From Blattamonas nauphoetae (lineage: Eukaryota; Preaxostyla; Oxymonadida): a stretch of DNA of 64,000 bases. Positions within the stretch are counted from its first letter, which is position 1; every line of letters starts with the position of its first letter. The stretch is taken from assembly GCA_033064195.1 (NCBI GenBank), contig JARBJD010000101.1:124001-188000 (forward strand), written 5' to 3'. Shown here one piece after another: positions 39,901-52,246 of this stretch. The notes under the pieces were generated by a model. That model made no database searches, was not told where the DNA came from, and saw nothing but the letters and a program-made list of their open reading frames with translations. A program made the position numbers and the translations under genes.

Positions 39901-42032
39901 AGCGTGGAGGCGGTTTCTTCATCAACACGTCTGCCTCTTCGTCACTCTCGCTGGATGGAGGAGGGGATGCCAATGGTGAGAAAATCCGGACAACACTCCA
40001 ACGAGGATTGACATCCAACATCGAAGAAACTGTGTTTCTCGTAGTGGCGTACGATGGGACACTCGAATTGAACAGTCTCACTCTCGAATGGCCAGGTGAT
40101 CTTGTTCTGGTTCAGCTGGTCGATCCATCAGCAACCCTCACAATTGCGAAGTGTCACCTGATCTACGGGCATGACGTCACTGACAGTATTATCATCTGCC
40201 AGTCTGGGTCTCTGGTGATGTCATCCACAGAAGTCGAGTGCACCAACAGTAATTGTGAGGTCGATGTCCCGTTTATCTCGATTGAAGGAGGAAAAACTGT
40301 TCTCGATCAAACATCGTTGACAACAGCACAGACGATGACAACCGCATCATCATCTTTGATCGTCCAATCATCAGGGTCATTCACAATGAAGAACATGGTT
40401 GTGACAGATATCACTCTTCAAACTGGAGATGGAAGCGCAATCTCCGCAGCACTCACCACAAACACCGACCAACTCTCGATTGAATCAACAACCTTCGCCT
40501 CGTGTTCAAGCTCAGCTGGAAATGGAGGAGCACTGGCAGTGACCATCACGTCAGGCTCGCTCTCGCTGAACACGTGTCGCTTTGAAAAGTGCTCGAGTGC
40601 GATGAACGGAGGGGCAATCTGGCTGGATCTGTCGCAGATGCCATCACCATCACAATACTCGCTCTTGAAGACGACATTTGGAACAGATGGTTCTGCAAAC
40701 AAGGCATCAGGGATGGGACACTGCGTGTTTGTGTTGGGGGAAGATCTGCGTCGAGTGATTGTGAGGCGCAGATGGGAAGGATCATTCGAGGAAGCGGAAG
40801 CGGACGATCTGTGGGGGAAAGACAACACCACACCGCCATCAGGAATATCGTTGCTGTCGCTTCTGCAGTCGCACGTGATGGGTGTGGGAGAGGGAGGAAG
40901 GGACGATGCAACAGGCACAACGGACGCCCCGTTCAAGACACTTCGTTGGTGCTTCATGGCAACAGAACCAGGCGATGGACCATTCGACGTGGTTGTGGTT
41001 GAGCGAGCTCGGATCGGAGAGAGCTATTCGCTGGAGGATCAATCAGGTTGGACGATGGATGTGAGTGGAAGTGGAAGTGGAGGGTCGTGCGAAGTGCTGT
41101 CCAGTGTGAGTGACGAGGAAAGGAAGCCCGGAACAGCCTCGTCGCCAATGCCACGCGCAATGGTCACTCTGAGCGGACAGACGCTCTCGTTCTTCGACAT
41201 TCTGTTCTCTTCGTTATCAGCCCCTCGCTCGATGCAGTTTGTATTCTCTCTGCTGACATCGTCGCACCTCACTCTGTCATCCTGCTCGCTCTCCTCGTCG
41301 TCTCCCATTGCTGTCTCTTTCGTGTCTGCATCAGCCGTCTCATCGTTCTCGGTTGACACCTTTTCGATGAACTCTGTGTCGTTTGTGAGGAAGGCTGCAC
41401 TGGTGATGTTTGGAGATTCAAGCGAAATCACGCTGACATCGAGCTCGTTCCTGACGATCTCGTTGGAAGGAGGAGCGCTGCTGTGGGGGACAACAAGCGG
41501 TGCGATGAAAGTGACAAACACATCCTTCTCTCACTGCAACGGAGAAGTGTTCGGAAGTGTGATTCGAACGAAGATTGTTGGAATCACCACAACAATAACC
41601 AACTGCACATTCTCGTCATGTTCGACCCGAGTGAAGCTGGGAGAGAAGGGCGAGAGGAGCGTGGTTGGGGGAGGATGCGTGGTGGTTGAGATGATGAAGC
41701 GGACAATCTCGACTCGTCGTCTCCCCTCCTCCTCTGTCGATCTCTCTCTCTCCTCGTTCTCCGACTGCATGCTGACCAAAACTGACACCTCGTCGTCTCA
41801 ATCGTCGTTGTCTGAGTTTGTGGGTGGGAGTGGGTTCCTGATCGTTGGGAACGAGAACTCAGACTCAGCGATTCTTCAGAAAGTGACACTCTCTCGCTGT
41901 TTGTGCACTGGGTTCGGAAAGATGAGTGTGTTTGATGGAGGAGTTGTGGTTGGGCGGAGACACGCACTCTTCACCGATCGGCGTGGCAGCTCTGTTCGCG
42001 AGTGTGGAATGGGAAGCGTCCAAATACGATGA
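36907..42032 (+). CDS. Giant parallel beta-helix protein, frame broken in two or three places
   Basis: Four overlapping frames make one protein of about 1,680 residues built of beta-helix rungs: FTDCQFSHFSESAIV, GGGIASC, SGAGLYAVSASLSFCVFKDNVA, GGALCFQDCYSVSVSSCIFTHC, GGGFFINTSASSS and GGALLWGTTSGAMKV. Frame changes lie near 37735, 38205 (in a run of five G) and 38400. The last is also explained by a 26-nt GT...AG intron. The first two have no credible intron, so the gene is decaying or the sequence has indels. From 38463 on, 1189 codons are open. No membrane helix is seen at the C terminus, where the anchor of such proteins is expected, so the 3' end may be incomplete. Cell-surface display is inferred. 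Confidence 0.7.
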
Positions 42033-42352
42033 AACTCTCCTCTAAATCGCTCCTAACGCCTTCCAAAGACCTCCGTTCATCGTCTCTCGAAAAGTGGTCT
42101 TTCTCTCTGATTCAAAACAGACCCTTCATTTCTAAGAACGTGAGCTATTGTCCATTTCTTCTTCTTTTTTGCATTCTTTCTTCGCACTTCACAGCTTATT
42201 CGTTTTTGTGATGACTCAACATTTCTGAATACCCATAATGAAAGTAATTCCGTGAACCCACTCAGAATGACTGCTTTCGTCATTCATCTAAACACCTCTC
42301 CTGAAAACACATGCTCTGGTTTGTGCCCTTCTTTCTATTTTAACGTTTTGAA

Positions 42353-43344
42353 GAATGCTCTCTTTTCCTGAATTGGAGCGGAGAAGTACCTGAAACTCCA
42401 CACGGACAAGCAGTTCTATTTCGGTCTCTTGTTGCCACTCTGAAGTTACAGCACTCATTTGATGTATCTTTGGAAACGAAAGCCGTTCAATTTCTCCGAT
42501 CTCTGAAACCGAGCGATAAAATTTTAATAGACGCTTTTCTCGGCGTTTTTGCTTCTTTCTCTGATGAATCCTTGACCGATTTCATACAATCCATTGTGGT
42601 GCTCATTTCTTCACCCAGTCATGACATCACCACCGCATCGATGGAGATGTTCCATTATCTGATCAAGGGATGTTCATTACGAGTAAATCTTGCACTCGCC
42701 AAGGCTGATATGATCCCTCAACTCCTCAAAATTCTCAATCCACTGTCTCTTTCGTTTGCAGATTGTCAAAACATCCACACCTGTCTCATGTTTGCCATCT
42801 CCATCTCATTCTGGCTCGCAACTCCGACTGGTCTCGTAGCACTCGCTATTCACGCTGCCTACGAGCCACAAACTGTTCACGAGACGGTTTTTCAGCAAGT
42901 TCTCGCACCATCGGAGAAGTACATTTGCCATTTGTGCATGAACCGCTATTCGATCATCGAAGGCGAGCAGTCAGCTGAATTTATCAATTTTCTTGCCCAG
43001 CTCCTCCGCATATCTCCATATTATCAACCGAAAATGGAATATGTTCTTCATATCCCAATCTTTCTCACGATCCCAAGTTGTCTCACGTTCTTCGAAAATG
43101 ATCAATCAATCTGGAATTTTCTGTGTCATATGAACGATGCCCAGCGAGAAAGGAACGAAAAAAAGGCAGAAAAGTGCGACAGCTGTGGAAGATAGTGGAT
43201 CGAATGATGAGATTGGAGGGCATCGAAGATGTGATGGAAGAAAAGCTGCAAAATGACCGAAACACCTTCAAAGGAGTAATGATTGTTGCCAACTCGATCG
43301 ATTGTAACAACCAGCTGGGCATGAACCATCCACCACTTTTGTAG
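42353..43344 (+). pseudogene. ARM-like family, subfamily 2, copy a (5'-less, frameshifted)
   Basis: Matches the intact copy at 48039: FLNW, VLFRSLVATLKLQ, FIQSIVVLISSPSHDITTASMEMF, LALAKADMIPQLLKILNPLSLSF, FQQVLAPSEKYICHLCMNRYSI, PIFLTIPSCLTFFE. There is no MGAV start: an in-frame TAA lies just upstream of the CSLFLNW motif. The frame shifts after NEKKAEK near 43175, so that DRMMRLEGIEDVMEEKL lies in another phase. It is a decayed member of the cluster. Confidence 0.75.
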
Positions 43345-44267
43345 AAACAGACAAGAGCCAGCGATCATTTCTGAGCTGTTTTGACTTCTTTTGGACAACA
43401 CTGCTTGTTTGACTATTTTTTCAGCTTTGATGTCACCTCATACATTGCCAGAAAGCTTTGGGTCTACTCTCCCCCAGTCTGCCTTCATCGGCACCACACT
43501 TTCCTTCTCCACCTCTCCCACTCCTCCCAAATGGAAGCCATAAATCCTCACTCTTCGTCATTATTTGTTTAAGCATCGTTAATTCCTGAATGTTCGACAA
43601 AATTATCTTATCTTCATGATTCATCAAGATTTTGAGATCACACCCACACTCACCTCACTCCCGATTTCTTAGACCTTCATGTTTTATCTGATTTCAGAAA
43701 GCGAAGGTTCATTGTGAGAGAAAGTGAAGGGGAGAAGATTGGAACAATAATTTACCTTCATCCGGCATGGTGCCTCCAGAAAGTTTTTTTGACGACCAGG
43801 ATACAGTCGGAAATGATTCGGTCGAAAATCATCCTGAGTCGAACTGACTCCCAGATTCTTCATAGCTGGAGTCATCCAACTTTTGCATTGATTGCTCAGC
43901 AAACGTGATTCAGGTTTCTCTGCCAACAGCATCCGTCGCGTGAAGGATGTGCAACATCGAGAGCCAAATCATCATCAATTCAACGATTTCTAAACGCGGA
44001 TGGCAAAGCAATCGATAGAGAACGAGCACTTGTCGATTTAGATGATTTACAGAACCAGCAACTCCAGAACGAACCTGATGGAATGATATTCGGGAGGAGG
44101 ATCTGTTCGTTGGGTTCACACAATCAGCACGTGTGAGATAACAATCCATTGATCGCCTCTCACGTTCGATAACGATATTAAATATGACTCCTTCCCTGAG
44201 CTCTTCATTTTTCTACCTTGACGTTTTTTTGGTGATTGGTTGAGTATTTCTGGATTTTGGGGATAGA
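43345..44267. other. Gene-free stretch
   Basis: About 920 bases with only short open frames on both strands and no repeats or domains that I can recognise. It should contain the promoter of the large gene starting at 44268. Confidence 0.4.
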
Positions 44268-47200
44268 ATGGGTGGTAGCATCGAATTAGTGACTAGAAAT
44301 ATGGATATTGATTACCATTCAGGAAAGAAAGAGTCAGAGACCAGGAACTACGAAAAACCATGGTTCGATCGTTTCCTCCAAGGATTCATCAATGTTTATT
44401 CGTCCAAAAGAACGTTACTTCAAACCAACCACTCTTAATAGTCCAACGGTTTGCTTGTCCAGTCTTTATCATCTCATCAGACCAAGGAACAGGAACTTCT
44501 CAGAAACACCTTCGCTCTCTTCAAAGAAGATTCCATTCAATGTCTTCTCGATCATCTCCGAGGTACGTCCACTTGATTATTGTCTGAGCCATATTTTCAC
44601 ATTTTAGGATCAGAACGAATTGTGTCTGACGAGAATGTTGGATGGTTCGAAGATGGCTTCTCTGAGCCGTTCAGACAATATTTTATTCCCAACCGTGTTG
44701 TGTGCATCGTTCATAGTTGATTGTTTCAGCATCTCCAGAAGTGTGTTCTGGACTCTCTTTTGATTATTGGTCTGTTTTCCTTCTCGTTCTCATTCTGGCA
44801 GTCCAATCCACAATATCCAAAAAATGTGAGAATATGGTGGTTAAGATCCTTTCTGAGATCATCGTCGCTCGGTCACACAACATCATTCCTCCTGAACTAG
44901 CACCCTCAGTGTGTTCTCGCTTTCCTTCATCATTTGGTCTAGTTCTCCGAATTTGTTTATCAATTCGTTTCAAGTCCAGTTGGACTGAGGCTGATGCGGA
45001 GAACACAGCAGGAGCACAATGTGAAGTGGTTTTTGATGGAGTTTCTCGTCGACAGTTGCCAACCTTCACAAACTCCTTCCGAATTCGTCCAAATCGTCCT
45101 CACTCGACCGACTCCCCTTCTCATCTCTGCCATCGACGTTATCAACACACGCTTCTCCATCCACAATCTATCCCGATATCTCTCCACTCCTCCCGACCTC
45201 ACAAACGAGAAGGACGAAGATTCCTCAGCCAGAACGGACCTCGCCTTTGATGTGCTGTTTCTGTCTCTGCTGAGCATCGTATCGGACGAGGAAGTCCACA
45301 AACCAGCTCGACACCTCCTGGCCCGCATGTTTGAGATGTCGGAAGGCGAGTTGGAGAGACTTCTGTTGGAGCGAGAGGTTCGACGTGGAGATTTGGAGAT
45401 GGAGTGGCTGGGCGAGGGAAGAACGAAGGAAGACACTCTGTCGTTCGCAGAAGGAGTGTGGATGCTGCTTGGAAGAAGAGAGACAGAGGAGGAACGAGAC
45501 GAAGACACCACCGAATCAGAACCAGAATCTGAAGAAATGCATCAGGTCACAGACAGTGTGGAGTCTCCTGGAACTATCCGCATCATTCCTAACGACGAGA
45601 CCACGTCAACACCAACTGTCTTCCTCCATCGAGTGGCATGCTTGTTTATCTCTGCTCTTTTCTCGGCTGCCTCTGTTTGTCTATCATCCAACCACCAACC
45701 AACTGCATCGACAGACACGAACCACAACGATCCCGACTCGACTGACGACAGTGCGTCTGAATCGAACACTCACAAAATGAGTGAGTCGCACCTGTTCAGG
45801 ATCTGTCTGAAACTGACTTTCTGGCTCCAAACAACGTTTGAGAAATGGTGGTCTGGTTCTGTGTTCACCAAAACAGTGCGGATGGATGTGGAGTCGGCCG
45901 TGTCTCTCGTCTTCCTCCTTCTTCCCCACGCCGACCTCGACTCGCAATGCTTCCTCGTCTTCCAACTTCGCCACTTCTCTCGCTTCATCGAAATGGTTCC
46001 CCGCGTGATCACTCCCGACCTCGTCCGAAAAGTGGTTCTCTTCTTCGCCCGTCTCAGCCCATCGCTCCCACACGAGCTCGTACGATGTGTGGAATACGGG
46101 GTGCGATCGATGTTAGAGGGAGGTTGGCAACCTCAATACGGATGCGATTCGGAAGAGGCAGCCGAGCTGTGCCGACCGATTCTGGCCGACCTGCTGAATC
46201 GGTTGGAGAGTGTCGTGGAGGGAAGGAGAGAGATTGCAGCGCAGATTTGGGTGATTATGTCGTCGAATGACTATCACCTGCTTTACGATGTCAAACCACT
46301 TGTCCCTCTTCTCTCTGTCCTCTCCGACACAACCGACGTCGACGAAGCTTTTTTCATCCTTCGTGCCATCACCAAACACCTCACTCATAAAACTCCAGGC
46401 GAGCGCACACTGTCCTCTCTTCTTCTCCAACCCTCCTCCGCCCTCTATCGATTTGGGAATCGGATGGACAGACCACAAGTCGTGATCGAGGCGTGGAGGA
46501 TTGTCTATCATCTGCTGGCCATTTTAAATCGATCCTTTCGCTATCGGAAAGGCGATCCGACAGAGTTTGTGGAGATGACGAGACAAATCGTGATGGAGTT
46601 CGTTCAGACAGTGGAGAGAGCTCTGAAGATGCGAGGACACACTGATCAGTCATTCGGGAGGGAGGCAGACATCAATCATCTTTTTCATTTTCTTGGTACG
46701 TTCTTAATCCACTTGCATGCAATCTTCAATATTGACCTCTCTCCTCTGATTCTCTCTCTCATTCCCGCCATCACGCCAACACAACAGTTCTTTTTCGGCA
46801 ACAGCGAAAACTCACTGTGGCATGTGACTATCGGATTATCACATCACTCCCGTCCTTTTTTCATTCCGTTGGCTCCCATCCACTTCATCCCAACGTTGCC
46901 TTCTTTCCCGACCGAAAAATCTGTGTTTGACGATGTTCTGAACAGAAAGCTCGCTCGTGTCGAGTCGATCCTCCGATTTGGCAGACATCACACGAACACA
47001 AGTCAACGAAGAATGAAATCCATCAGATTGCGACTGTTCAAATCAGTGAATCGCACGCTTCGGGTGAAGATGGCGTCGGAGTGCGCGATCCGTCTGCCTC
47101 GTCTTCTCCACAAGACCAAACACTTCCTCAGAGAGATCCAGGCCCAGACTGAACAAGGCGGGGATCCGAATTGGCTGAAAGAATTGTTTTACAGGATGGA

Positions 47201-47786
47201 GATGATCTTCTCAAAATTGAATCTGGGTCTCCTCACCACTCTTCATATCCGTGAAATCCGCCCTTCTGACACAATTGATACCGGTCTCGTACGTTGGGCG
47301 CTGATTGATGGAAACAGGCGAGATGCACTCCCTCCCACAAATGAGGAAGACTCGAGTCCATCCGAGACGGGTCTGTCGTTCGTCGAGAATCTTCAGTTTG
47401 CTGCGATGTGGATGTTGAATGGGATGGTTGAGTTTCCTTTCTCTTCTCCAACAAGGAGATATGATTCCGGCATTCCCCTTCTGTGGAAGATGATGCTCAA
47501 CTCCATCCTCTTCAAATCACCCTTCGATCCCTCCATCGCACAGACAGCCGTCCAGCTGCGTGTGTGTCTTTGGGAGGAAGGCGTGGAGGATGTGGTGGAT
47601 GCTGTTGGACATCTGATCCACAAGTCATTTTGGGCAGCCTTCCCTCTCAACCCCCATCTTCCTGCTGTGAAGGAAGGAGATGTTGATGATGGTGATCTTA
47701 TCACTTCTGCTGTCTGTGAAGATCTCTTTGTTGATGATGATGATGATCTAATCAATGATGCTGTCTGTGAAGAACTCTTTGGTTGA
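44268..47786 (+). CDS. Large helical protein of about 1,100 residues, multi-exon
   Basis: Starts MGGSIELVTRNMDIDY at 44268. Introns 44394-44441 (48 nt) and 44563-44607 (45 nt) are clear, each restoring frame (GFIN to SNGLLVQS; DHLRG to SERIVSDENV). A third near 44673 and a fourth of 43 nt near 44938 lead into the long last exon. The protein is Leu-rich and helical (LAFDVLFLSLLSIVSDEE, EAWRIVYHLLAILNRSF), with an acidic insert around residue 330 and an acidic tail DDDDDLIN. No domain is recognised; a helical scaffold is likely. It sits between subfamily 2 ARM-like genes but is not obviously one of them. Confidence 0.7.
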
Positions 47787-48038
47787 ATGGCAGCTCGAAT
47801 TCTCTTTTTTTGGATTGAAGTGAGAAGTTGATGTTGATGAGACATGTTTCGTGCATTTGAGCCTTCCATTTTGTGGGAAAGCTCTCCCTCTTCGTCACTC
47901 ACTTCTTTATTCATGGCTAATCTCTGTCTTCGTTAGTTCATAATTATTCTTCCTTAGGACGTCTGTTTCATCTTTATCTCTTTGCTCTGTCCATTTGAAA
48001 GACCCATAACGAGTGATTCTTCCCAGAAACCTGAGGGA

Positions 48039-49112
48039 ATGGGTGCTGTAAAATCGAAGATGAACTCCTCCACTGATTCTCCTAGCCCTGGTATATCTCC
48101 CAACGGCCTTTCACATTTAGCAGATTGTTCTCGTTTCCTGAATTGGGATGGGGAAGAAGTTGAATCTTATCGCGAAAGAGCCGTTGTCTTTCGATCTCTC
48201 GTTGCCACTGTGAAGTTACAGCCTGCTCTTGATGACTCTCTGGAAGCGAAAACCATCAATTTTCTTGAATCTGTGGTTTCAGATGATGAAGAATCAGATG
48301 GTGATTCTCTCGGCAGCTATGCATCGTTCTCTGATGACTCTTCGACTGATTTCGTACAATGCATTGTGATTCTCATTTCCTCGTCCAGTCAGGACATCAC
48401 AACAGCAACAATGAAGATGCTCGGACATCTGATCTGGTCCTGTTCAGCTAAAATCCATCTAGCCCTCGCCAAAGCTGATCTAAGTCCTCAACTCATCACC
48501 AATCTCAATCCTCTGTCTCTTTCATTCACCGAAACTGACGATATCCCCACTGGTCTCCTGAGAATCATCAGCAATTCTCTCAGGCTCGCAACTCCGTATA
48601 GTCTCAGACAACTTGGAATAGAAGATGACAAAGGGCAACAAGCTGTTCACGAGACAGTTTTTCAACAAGTTCTGGCACCTTCGGAGAAGTATATTTGCCA
48701 TTTATGCGTAAACCGCTATTCGATCATGGACAGACGCAAATCCGATTATCTCATGGACATCCTCACGTATCTCCTCGAACTTAGTCCATCTTACCAACCA
48801 ACAATGGATTTTGTTCTTAAAATACCCATCTTTCTCACGATCCCGAGTTGTCTCACATTCTTCGAAATTGATTACGCAATCTTCAATTTTCTGTCTTCAA
48901 TGGTCAATATCCAACGGGGATGGAACGAAAAAAGGGGAGAAAAGCGACAGAATTGGAAAACAGTGTATCGAATGATGAGAATGGAGGGCATCGAGGATGT
49001 GATTGAGGTCAAGCTTCGAAACGACAATACGGGAGACTTTGGAGGATGGGTTGTTAAGCAATCGATTGAATGGAACACTTTGCAGGGCATGAACCTTCCA
49101 AAACAGGAATAA
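48039..49112 (+). CDS. ARM-like family, subfamily 2, copy b (intact)
   Basis: 357 residues from MGAVKSKMNSS; this ATG is chosen because copy c begins identically. Gly2, small residue at 3 and Ser6 fit an N-myristoylation signal, so membrane association is possible. The body repeats the family motifs: CSRFLNWDGEE, VFRSLVATVKLQPALD, FVQCIVILISSSSQDITTATMKMLGHL, LAKADLSPQLITNLNPLSLSF, FQQVLAPSEKYICHLCVNRYSIMDRRKSDYLMD, SYQPTMDFVLKIPIFLTIPSCLTFFE, VYRMMRMEGIEDVIEVKL. It shares the QPT-DF and LAP...E...R pattern with subfamily 1, so both descend from one ancestor. Function unknown; scaffold by inference. Confidence 0.8.
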   Translation: MGAVKSKMNSSTDSPSPGISPNGLSHLADCSRFLNWDGEEVESYRERAVVFRSLVATVKLQPALDDSLEAKTINFLESVVSDDEESDGDSLGSYASFSDDSSTDFVQCIVILISSSSQDITTATMKMLGHLIWSCSAKIHLALAKADLSPQLITNLNPLSLSFTETDDIPTGLLRIISNSLRLATPYSLRQLGIEDDKGQQAVHETVFQQVLAPSEKYICHLCVNRYSIMDRRKSDYLMDILTYLLELSPSYQPTMDFVLKIPIFLTIPSCLTFFEIDYAIFNFLSSMVNIQRGWNEKRGEKRQNWKTVYRMMRMEGIEDVIEVKLRNDNTGDFGGWVVKQSIEWNTLQGMNLPKQE

Positions 49113-49189
49113 TGACAAACAATTACCAACGATCCTCTCGACCAGTTTCTAGCTTGCTTTGGACACCAAACACGATGTTTGTGTGATAT

Positions 49190-49820
49190 TTGTCGTCTCT
49201 GGCGTCACTCCATGATTTCTTTTGCCGGAACGATTGGGATTCTCTCTCGCCAGTCTCGCTCGATGGTCGCCACACTCTGCTTCTCCTTCGCAAGTCCAAA
49301 CGAAGCCACCAATGGTCCAACCAGCATCTTCTCTCACTCCTGTCACTCTCTCCGTCAACAACCAAAAAACTCACTCGCAAACTCCAGCACAGCCAGTCCA
49401 CTCGTGTCGAAGCTGTTGAGCGATTTTCTCTCAAGGAAATTTCCAAATTGATGATTGTGTGTCATCGACACTGAATACGAAACAGGAATCTTGTCGCTGA
49501 ATGCATTGCTGTGCAGTCCAACAGATCTCTCGACTTGAAAAGTATGTCGATGTCTGGAAACGACGTCTCCGAAGGCAAGTTTGCATCAGCACGGAAGTTC
49601 ACTCGATGTTGTTCAGAGGGAGCAGCGAGCATTGTCTCTGCAAGTGGAGATGGAGCAGATACTCCCTGCACTGGATCTCTTGCTCCGAATCCACAATCAC
49701 GAAAGATGACACAACACACGCGTCTCCTCTCTTCGTCGCTGAACTTAAGAGCAGCGAGAGCACCAGCACACTCACCGAGAACGGGACGATCAACATCGAG
49801 CTCGGCGGGTGGGCAATGAT
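49190..49820 (+). CDS. Hypothetical exon pair
   Basis: MSSLASLHDFFCRNDWDSL...EISKLMIV joins through a 27-nt GTGTCATC...AAACAG intron to NLVAECIAVQSNRSLDLKSMSMSGNDVSEGKF. Beyond about 49620 another phase reads STITKDDTTHASPLFVAEL and NGTINIELGGWAMI, which recalls beta-helix surface proteins. Frames overlap and none is long, so this may be remnants of one or two genes. Confidence 0.3.
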
Positions 49821-50544
49821 TCATTGTGGCCACTTCCTGGAAGTGTTCGAAGACAAAAGCAGAACACCAAAATCGCTTGGAAATGGCGACTCGTCTTCGA
49901 GAACGGAATGCACAGCACAGAACCTATCATCATTCGCTCCTCCTCGTCCTTATCATCATCTTCATCCTCCTCTTCTGCCATCCCAAGAATCAACAGAAAC
50001 CAACTCTTGCATCTCAGCCAGAACCTGACAACATCCAACAAGACATCAAGTTTGAAGACGAGATCATGATCGTGCATCCAACAACAGTGTATTTCGGCAA
50101 GCACAACAGCGATTCACACGCTGGCCTCGTCACAGACGATGATGAAAACAATTGCACCAGATGCGAACAAGAGGACTCGAGAGGAAAAGCGAAAGTTTGA
50201 GTATCCACACCAGACGGAGCTTGAAGAGAGGGGAATAGGGAGAGGACGGGACAAGGGAGGAGTGAGAGAAGTTGGGAAGGAAGTGGAGGGAGAGAAAAGT
50301 GTAGAAATAAAACGACGGAACGAAGTGCTCTCATTGGCGAAGACAGCATCGCAGGCTCTCTCGTCCAGAGCATTCGCATCGACAGGCACGCTTGTCTTCT
50401 TCGTTCAGGCTTCAGCTTTGAAAATCTGCATCACCACACCGCATCCCGTCTTTTTCTATTCCACTCACAATGATCGTCTCTGCGTTGAAGGCATTCAGCT
50501 AAAGAAGAAGAGTGGGTGAGTCAAAACGCAAACGATTCATCTCT

Positions 50545-51055
50545 CGACAGCTTTGGGCAAACACCGATGAATCTTGTGTCAATTTCGCACAGTCCATTGG
50601 GATGCTCATTTATTCAACCAGTCAGGTCATTACCACAAGGACGATGAAAACGCGAAAAAGCAGATGACAATCGAGCAGCTGAAGATGGATGCCTGGCTGA
50701 CGAGCAATGGATCGTTTGTGTTCCCAACGCCGTATCGTGTGGAGGTGAGCGAGGATGTGATGGACAACGCTGTGACTGCTTTCAAGCCACTCCAGGCGAT
50801 GGTATGCCTGAATCACTCAATCTATTTGTCTTTGCTTACACATTGATTCTTCTTGTTTGATCATCTCCCACATCATATCCCTCCCTCCTCCCCTCCCTCT
50901 CCCAGATCGGTCCGAAGATTCTGATGTCCCACAACGCGAACGAAGCTGGTTCAGGATCAGTCGAACCAGCTGTCTTTCGAACAGCAGTCAGACATCTCGA
51001 CGAACCTTGTGCAACAGACGGACAGGAATCAGGAATTGGAGAACAGGGAATCGCC
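50545..51055 (+). CDS. Hypothetical two-exon frame over an ARM-like relic
   Basis: The frame from 50574 reads KMDAWLTSNGSFVFPTPYRVEVSEDVMDNAV. It splices (intron 50802-50905, GTATGC...CCCAG) to IGPKILMSHNANEAGSGSVEPAVF before running into a degraded MITE at 51056. The same DNA at 50545-50640 in another phase reads LWANTDESCVNFAQSIGMLIYSTSQVITTRTM. That phase matches the subfamily 2 segment SNSDETLSNFVQSFVVLISS of copy c. Which phase was ever used is open. Confidence 0.35.
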
Positions 51056-51625
51056 GGCATGGGTGTAGTGTGTCTGGCGAAGTGTACTGTATCTGGCCGT
51101 GGTTTACTGTGTCTGGTTGTAGTGTATTGTATCTGGTTGTGCCATATTCCCAGAATTCGGTCGTCTGAACGATACAGTTCGAAAAACGTCAACTTTTCAC
51201 TCAGAATGTCCATCTCTGATGTACGAAAGAAAAGAAGAACAGTCACTGGAGGATAGGCCTTCCAACAGTTGGGAGACCGAATGTCGAAATCGTTGAAAAC
51301 AATCAATTCGTAGTATATGAAAGATCACTATATCTCGGTTCTTGTCCGTTTTCAAGATTTGTTTGTCGTGAAAACATAAATATCCAAAATCAACATCCAT
51401 AAAGTGTTAAAAAGTGTGATTCTTTCAGAACAACATTGATTGGAAGAATTTCAACATTCCATGCAGATTTTTTGGTTCTATACCTTCAACATCATCTCTA
51501 GTCATCTCATCCAACTCATATATAAACACTATCGTCTGATCCCTCTCATGGTTCTTTGGAAATTCACCACCAGACACACTACACTCGTTGCACCAGACAT
51601 ATTTCAGAACCACCCCTCATCTTCC
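51056..51625. mobile_element. Degraded relative of the 577-bp MITE
   Basis: Starts GGCATGGGTGTAGTGTGTC and is colinear with the element at 51670: GTCACTGGAGGATAGGCC in the middle and CTCGTTGCACCAGACATATT near the right end. The right terminus and target duplication are lost. TGTATCTGG-type units repeat near its left end. It is clearly older than its neighbour. Confidence 0.65.
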
Positions 51626-51669
51626 ACACAAAACGTAACAAATTGGAGAGAGCTATGCGTTGTCTTCCC

Positions 51670-52246
51670 GGCATGGGTTTAGTATAGCTGGTGAAGTTTA
51701 GTATAGCTGGTGGTGGTTTAATATAGCTGGTGGCGGTTTAGTATAGCTGGTTGTTACAAATCACTAAAAGTTGGTCATCTGGGGGTTAGAACATACAAAA
51801 TTGTTCCATTTCCTTCTTGTCATCTCTATTCACAACAATAGCGAGAGGCGGAACAGTCAGTGGAGGATAGGCCCTTCAAAAATGTGAGGCGAAAATCAGA
51901 AATCCTTGATAACAATCACTTCACAGGACAAGTATGTTCACTTTATTTTGAGTCCTGTCTGTTTTGCACATTATTTTGTCAAAAACATATTATTTTTCTA
52001 AATCGATATTCATAGAGCGAAAAAAGTGCAATCTTTTTTGATCAATCTTGATCGGAGGAATTGAGACTTTTCATGACTTTTATGCGGTTTTTTCACTTCT
52101 ACACCTTCTCTGGGGATCTCATCCTGACCATATCGGAATACTTTATGGTGATGGCTTCCATATTTCTGGAGAAATCCACCACCAGTCATACTAAACTCGT
52201 TGCACCAGCCATATTTCAAAACCACCAGCTATATTAAACCCATGCC
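51670..52246. mobile_element. 577-bp MITE with 8-bp target duplication
   Basis: Ends GGCATGGGTTTAGTATAGCT and its inverted counterpart at 52223-52246 form terminal inverted repeats of about 24 bp. GTCTTCCC is duplicated exactly at 51662-51669 and 52247-52254. TATAGCTGGTG units repeat four times just inside the left end. No coding capacity. Eight-base duplication suggests mobilisation by a hAT-type transposase. Confidence 0.85.

Noticed and set aside
44920-44995. A 16-nt micro-intron (GTCCAGTTGGACTGAG) in the large helical gene
   Set aside because: A 43-nt intron starting GTCTAGTTC and ending AAGTCCAG restores the frame equally well, so no exceptional splicing is needed.
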